In this document: in pieces, positions 32,104 through 38,671 of the stretch
Position numbering within the stretch: position 1 is the first letter of the stretch
How the letters are laid out: each line of letters starts with the position of its first letter
Assembly (NCBI RefSeq): GCF_014192015.1
Contig: NZ_JACHXJ010000003.1
Span: 795,200-859,199 of the forward strand
Length of the DNA stretch: 64,000 nucleotides
Source: Paenibacillus rhizosphaerae
GTDB lineage: Bacteria; Bacillota; Bacilli; Paenibacillales; Paenibacillaceae
Reading direction: 5' to 3'
Made by a program: the position numbers and the translations under genes
Notes under the pieces: model-generated
The model's database searches: none
Seen by the model: the letters and a program-made list of their open reading frames with translations, nothing else
What the model was told of the DNA's origin: nothing

Positions 32104-33468
32104 TCATTTAAACTTCACAGTATGCACTCTGTTGAGTTGTTCTTGTATGACGCGAGCTATAGTTTGAACCCCGATCTCAATGTGCTTCTCTTCCACCTGT
32201 GAAACGCTCAAACGGATCACTGAATCCTGGACAAACTCGGGCAGGTACATTTTTCGTGCGTCGTCAACGTGTACGTTTTCCTTCTTCAAATCCTCAATAA
32301 ATGTCCTAGCCTTAAGCGGACTAGGTAACCGGATCGCCGAATAGAATCCCGAATTCGATCCCGAATATGCCGCGCCGGACGGCAGCTTCTCTTGGTAAGC
32401 TTTTTGCAATAAGCCCGCTTTCCTTCTGTAGATGGATCTCATGCGCTGAATATGAGCATTGAACATGCCACTCTTCAAATATATTTCCAATGCCCCTTGC
32501 GTAAGGACCGGCGTATGCAGATCAGAAGCGAATTTGGCGCTTAGGAATGAGTCACGCAGGAAGTCCGGAATGACTGACAGCCCCAATCTTAAGCCGGGGA
32601 GCATCACTTTGGAAAAACTTTTGATATAAATGACCCTTCCTGATGGATCGTACGCGAACATCGGGTCCTGATTCTTATCCGAATCGAGATCGCCTAAATA
32701 ATCGTCCTCAATGATATAAACGTCGTATTTTTGGGCCAGCTCTACAATTTTCCGTCGTTCCTTATTCGAATAGCTGCAGCCTGTCGGATTTTGAAATCGG
32801 GTCACCGTGTAGAAACATTTAATTTCATGATATTTAAACAGATGCTCCAGCCGATCCAGGTCGAGTCCTTTGTCCGTGATTTCGATTCCGTATGCCGTGG
32901 CCTGCTGATACTTGATCGATTCGATCATACTGACATGCGTGGGCTGTTCTACGCAGATATTCTTTTTGCCATTGGGAAAAGGAAGCGAAATCAACAGATG
33001 AATCGCTTGCTGTGATCCGGATACCACGCAGATTCGATCAGGAACCGTGAACACTTGCAGGTCACGCAGGTGTCGGGCAAGCTCCTCTCTTAGCGAAGGC
33101 AGCCCTTGGATCTCAGAATAGGCAAACATCTCCTCTTTATACACTTCAATGGCTTGATTGATGCAGTGCTGATAGTCCCGGTAAGGCATGGCGTTCTTGT
33201 CGGGACCCGCCGACAGAAAATCGATGAATCCCGTGTTAGCCGAATCTGAATGGCCTGAGCGAACCCGCTCCACAACGTAATAACCGCTCTTCGAGACGGA
33301 ATAGATTTTATGCTTCTTTTCCAATTCGGAATACGCTTTGATGATGGAATTGACACTGCAACCAAACCGCTTGGCCAGTGACCGTATGGATGGCAGCCTC
33401 TTCCCCGGTTTTAGCTCCCCGTTGTCGATTAACTGTTCAACCTGATTCATGACCTCGGCATAGATCAT
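32104..33468 (-). CDS. MocR/PdxR-type GntR-aminotransferase regulator
   Basis: A 454-residue regulator: GntR winged helix at residues 1-68 (PGKRLPSIRSLAKRFGCSVN, SIIKAYSELEKKHKIYSVSK) fused to a fold-type I aminotransferase-like domain. The PLP lysine K287 lies in YIKSFSKVMLPGLRLGLSVI and the aspartate in IIEDDYLGDL. Such proteins sense PLP, an amino acid or GABA through the cofactor. It is read divergently from the class D beta-lactamase gene, with a 180-base gap holding a promoter and a perfect palindrome, so this gene could control itself and bla. Confidence 0.88.
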   Translation of the reverse strand: MIYAEVMNQVEQLIDNGELKPGKRLPSIRSLAKRFGCSVNSIIKAYSELEKKHKIYSVSKSGYYVVERVRSGHSDSANTGFIDFLSAGPDKNAMPYRDYQHCINQAIEVYKEEMFAYSEIQGLPSLREELARHLRDLQVFTVPDRICVVSGSQQAIHLLISLPFPNGKKNICVEQPTHVSMIESIKYQQATAYGIEITDKGLDLDRLEHLFKYHEIKCFYTVTRFQNPTGCSYSNKERRKIVELAQKYDVYIIEDDYLGDLDSDKNQDPMFAYDPSGRVIYIKSFSKVMLPGLRLGLSVIPDFLRDSFLSAKFASDLHTPVLTQGALEIYLKSGMFNAHIQRMRSIYRRKAGLLQKAYQEKLPSGAAYSGSNSGFYSAIRLPSPLKARTFIEDLKKENVHVDDARKMYLPEFVQDSVIRLSVSQVEEKHIEIGVQTIARVIQEQLNRVHTVKFK

Positions 33469-33529
33469 ATGTATCCCCTCTTCCTATTTTCAATCTGTAC
33501 AGGTACAAACCTTCAATAACCAGATTTAC

Positions 33530-33558
33530 TTGCAGCACCTGGCACCATAGACTAATAG
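33530..33558 (+). promoter_or_regulatory. Promoter of the class D beta-lactamase gene
   Basis: TTGCAG at 33530-33535 and TAATAG at 33553-33558, separated by 17 bases, about 90 bases upstream of the bla ATG. Confidence 0.5.
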
Positions 33559-33578
33559 TATCAAAATGCATTTGATAC
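33558..33578 (+). promoter_or_regulatory. Perfect palindrome, likely operator
   Basis: GTATCAAA-ATGCA-TTTGATAC has perfect 8-base arms. It begins at the last base of the -10 element and covers the expected transcription start of bla, a standard place for a repressor site. The divergent MocR-type regulator is the obvious candidate binder; a distant regulator is also possible. It does not resemble BlaI sites (TACAAATGTA). Confidence 0.5.
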
Positions 33579-33648
33579 GGGGAACTTGTTCGATTCGATG
33601 GCCATCGAGACCATTCCCACAATAAGATGGACAAGGAGTGATACATCC

Positions 33649-34461
33649 ATGTTACAGATAAAAAAGAAAAACCTCCTCTCAGCATTTGTATTTATCTTCC
33701 TTGCAGTCGTTTGCTCGTTGGCTTACTCGCCCAGTACCGAGGCAAAACCGAGCTCCGATCGACTTGAACTGGAACAAACTTTCCGTAAATTTCACGGGAC
33801 GCTCGTCCTCAAGAACTTGAACACCAATCAAGTATACACATTCAATCCTGAATGAAGTAAACAGCGGTTTACACCGGAGTCCAGCTTTAAAGTAGCCAAT
33901 GCCCTCATTGGTCTGGAAGTCAAAGCTGTCGCCGACGAATACGAAGTCAAGAGATGGGATGGTATCGTCAGAGAGTTCCCGGTTTGGAACCGGGATCATT
34001 CGCTGGCTTCGGGTATGAGGGATTCAGCGATTTGGTATTACCAAGCGATGGCCCGCGATATCGGCCAGGAACAGATGCAGAAATACGTGAATCGAATCGA
34101 TTATGGAAACCGCGACATCAGCGGAGGCATCGATACGTTCTGGTTGAACAGCAGCTTGAAGATCTCTGCCGTAGAACAAGCGGATTTTATCGAAAAGCTG
34201 GTTAAAGAGAATTTGCCCTTTCAGAAGAGAACGATGAAAACGGTCAAGCGCATCATGATTGATGACGAACAGGATGAGTATACCATTCATGGCAAAACCG
34301 GTTCGAGGCTGTCCGATATGGGGCTTGGCTGGTATGTCGGTTATGTCGAAACGGATAAGAAGGACACCTGGGTGTTCGCAACGAATGTAGCCGGCAGCGG
34401 TGCTTTCGCTAAGCAATTGACGCTGACCACCTTGGAAAAGATGAAGATCTTGAATCATTAA
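33649..34461 (+). pseudogene. Class D beta-lactamase gene with internal TGA
   Basis: From ATG 33649 (after AAGGAGTGATACATCC) the frame encodes a signal peptide (LLSAFVFIFLAVVCSLAYSP) and the first strands (GTLVLKNLNTNQVYTFNPE). A TGA follows at 33853-33855 (codon 69). The same frame continues with all class D motifs: active-site S78-S-F-K81 in FTPESSFKVANALIG, SAI in RDSAIWYYQ, YGN in IDYGNRDISGG and KTG in IHGKTGSR. The protein would resemble the BPU/BAT-type class D enzymes of Bacillota. One C-to-T change (CGA to TGA) explains the break, and no other damage is seen, so the loss is recent or the stop is leaky. Confidence 0.85.
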
Positions 34462-34546
34462 GGAGTTGAGTTGACGACCGCCTGTTCGACTATTCGTACT
34501 TAAGAGGTGCAGAATGAAGTTGAAGGCTTGATTCATTCTGCTAAAA

Positions 34547-34587
34547 AAAACAGGGTCCTGATGAATAGGTTATCAGGACCCTGTTTT
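34547..34587. terminator. Strong bidirectional terminator
   Basis: A perfect 16-base stem: AAAACAGGGTCCTGAT pairs with ATCAGGACCCTGTTTT around a 9-base loop, with A and T runs on both sides. It serves bla on the plus strand and the GNAT gene at 34679 on the minus strand. Confidence 0.9.
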
Positions 34588-34678
34588 CCATGGAGAATTT
34601 ATAAATAAATAGCTCTATTTAGTCTAAGGCTGCTTGAGGATCGAATATTTTACTAGTTAACTGATGTTGATAAATTGA

Positions 34679-35245
34679 TCAAAGAGCCCTTTCAGTAAAA
34701 TCTTTCTTCAGCATTGAGAATATCAATGTATCCGTAATGAACTCACCGAATATATAGTCCCGAAGCAAACCCTCCTTTACAAAACCCACCTTTGATAAAG
34801 GTCCCACAGATGAATGGTTATCCGGCATGACTTTGGCTTGTATTCGGTTCAAATCCAATTCATTAAAGGCAAAAGGAATAATCGTTTTGAGCACTTCGGT
34901 CATGATTCCTTTCCCCCAATAATCTCTTGATAAGTTATAGGATAAGTTAACCATGGACCCTCTAACAAAATCGTTCAATATGCATGTCCCAATAATTTGA
35001 TCATCATCTTTGGTAGCTATTCCCCAAACGATCATTTCATTTCGAGTAAATGCGTTTTTGAACCGCGTAAATGTTTTTGAGGCTGTCTCAATATTTTTTG
35101 GTCCTGGATATCCCCAATATTTTGTTACTTCATGATCTGAGAAATAACTGTAATATGCCTTGGCATCATCAGAACGCAATTCTCTTAATACAAACCTTTC
35201 AGTTTCAAGCTTAGGAAAAGAAGTAAATGCTTCTTTAAAAGGCAT
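34679..35245 (-). CDS. RimJ/RimL-type GNAT acetyltransferase
   Basis: A 188-residue RimJ/RimL-type protein: FPKLETERFVLRELRSDDAK at the N-terminus and LSYNLSRDYWGKGIMTEVLK for the CoA site. The C-terminus has NHSSVGPLSKVGFVKEGLLR. The close likeness to the GNATs at 29370 and 22841 suggests these are paralogues. ATG follows CCGGAGGATCCAAT. Confidence 0.86.
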   Translation of the reverse strand: MPFKEAFTSFPKLETERFVLRELRSDDAKAYYSYFSDHEVTKYWGYPGPKNIETASKTFTRFKNAFTRNEMIVWGIATKDDDQIIGTCILNDFVRGSMVNLSYNLSRDYWGKGIMTEVLKTIIPFAFNELDLNRIQAKVMPDNHSSVGPLSKVGFVKEGLLRDYIFGEFITDTLIFSMLKKDFTERAL

Positions 35246-35304
35246 ATTGGATCCTCCGGCTTATGAGTTTTTAATACTTCATTAATTTAAGGTAACGTTC
35301 GTAC

Positions 35305-36366
35305 TCATATAATTGGGTTGTAAGTGCCATTAAAAAGATATTCATAGTTGTTATCTATCCGGATATATCCTAATATACAATGCCACCTATCTCTGTAAAA
35401 AACACTGGAGTAGTTCTGATTATCCCTATTCCCTTCGGCAACTAAAATTTCATTATCATTGCAAGCCAGTACAATCCCTGTGTGGTCATGTGAATCATTG
35501 GATAGTAATTTTTCATATATTACGATATCGCCACGTTGGGGAGTAAAGCCATTATGTTTATCAATATGAAAAAATCCCGTTTCAGGCAGCTGCGCCCATT
35601 TCAGCAACGCCCCTACACCAGCAAGTCGATATTTCCCATTAGGGTATCGGATCGGCATTAAAAATCCGGCTTCATAACAACAGTGATACACAAAAGCAGC
35701 GCACCAACTGTTCTGTAAGACTTGATAGATGGCTCGATCCGGCCAATATTTACAGATTTCCCGATAGCGCGGATCTCCTGGCAATCCGATGATGTTTGCT
35801 CTTCCCAGGTCTTCAGCAATTTCAGCCATCCTCATTCGCTTATCTATGCTACGGAAATCACCTTTTTCTTTGTTGCTCTCCTCAACTATGCAATCTCCCG
35901 GAATTCCCAGTTCACGAAAAACCTTCAGCAGTCTGTCTGCATCTTGTTGCTGCACAATGCAACTCGGATTTTGAAAATACAAGTGCAGAACATATGCATC
36001 CTTAAGAATTTCATCATGAGGACCATGGATCAGATCTCTGTAATCCCTATAAAAGATTGCCTGTAATATTGTGACCTGCTCTTCTGTAGTAAATGCCTTC
36101 AACTCTCTTAAAATCGGTCTTACGGTTTCTGCACTATTGATGCCAGGAAATTCTATGATTCCAGTATTAAAGCGGTAATAATCATGAAGAAGGCCACTAA
36201 TTGCTGCGATTTCTTGATTTTGATTCCTTCTCTTCGCAAGCAGCGAGGCAGTGCTGGACACTCCATATAATTGAATACAAGCTTCCTGCCGCAGTACTTC
36301 ACTATCCATTGAATGGATCATCTCTTGAACAAGTATACGAATGCTATCCAGCCGTTTATTTTTCAA
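35305..36366 (-). CDS. HD-like domain fused to a CHAP domain
   Basis: A 353-residue protein with an unusual pairing. Residues about 15-165 match an HD-type fold (IAAISGLLHDYYRFNTG, TILQAIFYRDYRDLIHGPHD, EILKDAYVLHLYFQNPS), but of its metal residues only the LLHD pair is clear. The first His position is Gln (QLYGVSS) and the later DHA is NSA. Residues about 210-353 form a CHAP-type cysteine peptidase/amidase: SWCAAFVYHCCYEAGF (nucleophile Cys), RGDIVIYEKL, DHTGIVLACNDNEI with His, and AEGN. No signal peptide is seen, so it is likely cytosolic. Start TTG 36366 after GGAGGCGATGC. Function unknown. Confidence 0.75.
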   Translation of the reverse strand: MKNKRLDSIRILVQEMIHSMDSEVLRQEACIQLYGVSSTASLLAKRRNQNQEIAAISGLLHDYYRFNTGIIEFPGINSAETVRPILRELKAFTTEEQVTILQAIFYRDYRDLIHGPHDEILKDAYVLHLYFQNPSCIVQQQDADRLLKVFRELGIPGDCIVEESNKEKGDFRSIDKRMRMAEIAEDLGRANIIGLPGDPRYREICKYWPDRAIYQVLQNSWCAAFVYHCCYEAGFLMPIRYPNGKYRLAGVGALLKWAQLPETGFFHIDKHNGFTPQRGDIVIYEKLLSNDSHDHTGIVLACNDNEILVAEGNRDNQNYSSVFYRDRWHCILGYIRIDNNYEYLFNGTYNPII

Positions 36367-36441
36367 AGCATCGCCTCCATGTTTTAATGCGCTTTTAGGA
36401 TTTACGCTGATTTCTTATAAATTCCCTGAAATTAGTATTTT

Positions 36442-36804
36442 TTAAATTGGTTTAATAAACTCAACCCGATTGCCAAAAGGATCCCTGAATTCAAATCTTT
36501 CATATCCTGGTATTGGTACTGATTCCAGAAGCTCAATTCCATTAGTTTTAAGCAACTTTTCCATTTCTATTAGGTTTTCCACCTCATACGCTAGATGGGC
36601 TTTCGTTTGAAGACGATCCACTCCATCTTCTGTTCCAATATGTAATTGTTGATCCCCTACCTGAACCCAAAAGCCGCCTCGACCGACTAATGATTCCGGT
36701 TTTGAGGTTTCTGCCAGTTTGAGAATTCCACAATAGAAGTTCCTGGCCTCTTTTTCTTTTCCCTTCGGAATTGTGATTTGGGCATGATGAAATCGCTTTA
36801 TCAT
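36442..36804 (-). CDS. VOC/glyoxalase-fold protein
   Basis: A 120-residue VOC protein: MIKRFHHAQITIPKGKEKEA with the first His ligand, RGGFWVQVGDQQLHIGTEDG in the middle, KAHLAYEVENLIEMEKLLKT for the second-half helix, and FEFRDPFGNRVEFIKPI with the C-terminal Glu. The RGGFWVQVGD-QQLHIG form is common among small uncharacterised glyoxalases. ATG at 36804 follows CAAAAGGAGCATTGAT. Confidence 0.84.
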   Translation of the reverse strand: MIKRFHHAQITIPKGKEKEARNFYCGILKLAETSKPESLVGRGGFWVQVGDQQLHIGTEDGVDRLQTKAHLAYEVENLIEMEKLLKTNGIELLESVPIPGYERFEFRDPFGNRVEFIKPI

Positions 36805-36867
36805 ATCAATGCTCCTTTTGAAAATTTTTAATGTATCACTTCGTCTATACATGTAACGTTCTTATAT

Positions 36868-37251
36868 TCACGAATCGTAATTAGAGACTTCTATTAAATT
36901 TCCATCTGGATCTCTTAGATATACCGACGTGATCGATCCTAATGCTCCTGTTCTTAATACAGGACCCTCCTCAATCATGACATTGCAATATTCTAAATGG
37001 CGTATGACATCGGGTATAGGATCGTCGGTTATAAAACATAAATCAGCAGTGCCTGGCATAGGCATTTTCGCTTTGGGTTCAAACTCTTTGCCTGCTTCGT
37101 GCAGGTTTATTTTCTGCTGCCCAAAATGCAGTGCCTTTCGTCCTTCTCCAAACGTTACCGTTCGCATTCCTAAGACCCGAGAATAAAATTCACATGTTTG
37201 ATCAATATCCGAAACAGTCAAAACTAAATGATCTATACGATTGATGTTTAT
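36868..37251 (-). CDS. VOC/glyoxalase-fold protein, ATA in place of start
   Basis: A VOC protein of about 127 residues: INRIDHLVLTVSDIDQTCEF with the first His, GEGRKALHFGQQKINLHEAG in the middle, GTADLCFITDDPIPDVIRHL and SVYLRDPDGNLIEVSNYDS with the C-terminal Glu. Relatives begin MNINRIDHLVLTV, yet the codon at the Met position (37249-37251) is ATA, preceded at nine bases by GGGGGCTG. The next in-frame start-like codon (TTG 37221) would remove the first strand and the His ligand. The gene is therefore poorly translated, uses ATA, or has lost its start. Confidence 0.7.
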   Translation of the reverse strand: MNINRIDHLVLTVSDIDQTCEFYSRVLGMRTVTFGEGRKALHFGQQKINLHEAGKEFEPKAKMPMPGTADLCFITDDPIPDVIRHLEYCNVMIEEGPVLRTGALGSITSVYLRDPDGNLIEVSNYDS

Positions 37252-37337
37252 ATTAATCAGCCCCCATTTTAAAGTTTTCTTGCTTTGATCACGAAGGTTA
37301 CCGGAAACATCTTCGCTCTTTTTACAAAATCATCATT

Positions 37338-37565
37338 TTATTCCCCATAGTTCAGATGCTTTGCGATCCCCGTGATATTGCAAGGATTGACCGTTTCCAC
37401 AGCATATCTCTCTAACATCTTTTTCCCGGAAACATCGCCAAAAAGTTGGCATTTTTCTTCTGAAACAAAGGCTCCATAATAAGGAAGCACGATTGCTCTT
37501 AAAAAATCATTTCCTTTTGTATCCCAATAGACGCTGTTCGTTTCATATACATGATTCCTATTCAA
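37338..37565 (-). CDS. Small protein (75 aa), unknown
   Basis: A 75-residue soluble protein: it begins LNRNHVYETNSVYWDTKGND and ends AVETVNPCNITGIAKHLNYGE in pieces of VNPCNITGIAK and HLNYGE. The start is TTG 37565, seven bases after GAGGAGGCATCAG; the upstream part of the open frame looks non-coding. No family is recognised. The upstream frame at 37558-37734 overlaps its start by a few bases, so the two could be coupled or parts of one older gene. Confidence 0.5.
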   Translation of the reverse strand: MNRNHVYETNSVYWDTKGNDFLRAIVLPYYGAFVSEEKCQLFGDVSGKKMLERYAVETVNPCNITGIAKHLNYGE

Positions 37566-37734
37566 CCTGATGCCTCCTCTTCTTCGATACCTTTGGTAAA
37601 ACCGAGAGGGCGAATACCACACAGCGTGAATATGGTGTTATACGAAAATCCTCTTCTTCAACAAAAAACCTGCTGTCATTCGTAAAGCAGCTCTCTTGTA
37701 CTAGCTCTTCAATTAGGGCTGCCAAACTTCCCAT
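37558..37734 (-). CDS. Possible small ORF (58 aa)
   Basis: A frame filling the gap between two genes: it starts MGSLAALIEELVQESCFTND, continues with FFVEEEDFRITPYSRCVVFA and ends with a basic stretch. ATG 37734 lies inside the end of the VOC gene and has no ribosome binding site, but the amino-acid pattern looks protein-like. It could be the first half of a gene whose second half is the 75-residue frame downstream, or a decayed gene. Weak support. Confidence 0.25.
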   Translation of the reverse strand: MGSLAALIEELVQESCFTNDSRFFVEEEDFRITPYSRCVVFALSVLPKVSKKRRHQVE

Positions 37735-38177
37735 ATGTTACCGTCAGGATCAGCGAACGTTATGTTCGGTCCGCTTGTCACTCGTTCACTTAAAATGTTC
37801 ACTCCGTTTTCCTTGAATCGTTTGGACAGTTCTTGAATTCTCGGAGTAATAAAGCATGCCATTGCATGGGGTTTGCCGTTGTCCAATGACCATGAAAAGC
37901 GTAATCGGCCGCCTTCTTCGTCCGATTGGTGAAGGAACAATGCAGGTACAACTTGCCTTAAACCAGGTGAAGGCAGGTTTCCATTACGATCGGGAAGATT
38001 CAATACAGCCATCTTCATTCCAGGCTCAACAAGGTCGTTGTTGGCAGGTTGGTACCCCAAATTCTTCTGGTACCATTGAATAGACTCGTAAACATCATTT
38101 ACGGGTACGTAAATACAAGTGATCCCCGTAATGTCTTCCAGGCTCTCTTTCATTTCGTTTCCATCATTTGCGTTCAT
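37713..38177 (-). CDS. VOC/glyoxalase-fold protein
   Basis: A 154-residue VOC protein: ITGITCIYVPVNDVYESIQW at the N-terminus, EPGMKMAVLNLPDRNGNLPS and VVPALFLHQSDEEGGRLRFS in the middle, and SGPNITFADPDGNIWEVWQP at the C-terminus with the Glu ligand. It is closest in form to the YkcA/dioxygenase-like group. ATG at 38177 follows GAGGGAGGAATTGAAT; the open frame further upstream overlaps copy C of the antitoxin-like RNA. Confidence 0.82.
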   Translation of the reverse strand: MNANDGNEMKESLEDITGITCIYVPVNDVYESIQWYQKNLGYQPANNDLVEPGMKMAVLNLPDRNGNLPSPGLRQVVPALFLHQSDEEGGRLRFSWSLDNGKPHAMACFITPRIQELSKRFKENGVNILSERVTSGPNITFADPDGNIWEVWQP

Positions 38178-38258
38178 ATTCAATTCCTCCCTCTCATCAT
38201 CGGTAATCAATTTAGGCTGCGCTTTCAGTTTTATTTCGAGCTTATTTACATATGTAAT

Positions 38259-38373
38259 AAAGACCAAGTGCTGCGAACACTTGGTCAGTACAATTGGCTT
38301 GGATGGTTTATTCCCTTCTGAGTCGTACAGGAACAAAACCCACCTTCGGCCTCAACCTTTGGGTGGGTTTTAC
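38259..38373 (+). ncRNA. Solitary antitoxin-like RNA, copy C
   Basis: A third copy of the 13660-13777 unit: AAGACCAAGTG-CTGCGAA-CACTTGGTC (38262-38286), TACAATTGGCTTGGATGG, and a clean terminator stem AAACCCACC...GGTGGGTTTTA. The flanking minus-strand DNA still matches the toxin locus at both ends (TTTGCTCTTTTACATACAT and AATCTTGGGTGGCCATG). About 80 bases with the toxin start and its ribosome binding site are gone, and the remaining end is out of frame. An internal deletion thus removed the toxin and left the RNA. Confidence 0.6.
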
Positions 38374-38570
38374 TTTCTCTAGTTGTTGTTATTATGATGT
38401 ATGTAAAAGAGCAAACATGAAACATGGCCACCCAAGATTTAATTATAGTTATATTTTACCTTTATTGGCATCTGCGTACAAGTGTTCTCAATTTATTTTT
38501 ATTACGTTGCATACCCTTTGCTTTTTATCGTAAGTCAACTAGCCCCCTATATCCCTTATACCAACTAAAA
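38374..38570. other. Toxin scar and spacer
   Basis: The left 70 bases are leftovers of the holin-like toxin locus (see copy C). The rest is AT-rich DNA without a gene; it marks the right edge of the AT-rich accessory region. Confidence 0.5.
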
Positions 38571-38593
38571 AAGGCAGCCCCCAGGGCTGCCTT
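38571..38593 (-). terminator. Terminator after the stalk-domain lipoprotein gene
   Basis: AAGGCAGCCC-CCA-GGGCTGCCTT is a perfect 10-base stem. On the minus strand it is followed by TTTTTTAG. Confidence 0.85.
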
Positions 38594-38671
38594 CATTTCT
38601 TCCTTATACGTTGTTCCGCATTCTTCATCCGAGTTTCAAAGCTCTCCAGCTCTCAAAACTCTCGATACATC

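Noticed and set aside
33649..34461. Selenocysteine or programmed read-through at the TGA of bla
   Set aside because: No conserved Cys/Sec position here in class D enzymes and no SECIS-like hairpin seen directly after the TGA; a simple C-to-T change is enough.
4859..38177. Integron cassette array (many one-strand GNAT, VOC, Nudix and DinB genes)
   Set aside because: No integrase gene and no attC-like repeats in the gene gaps; spacers differ in length and sequence. The two repeat families found occur only three times each.
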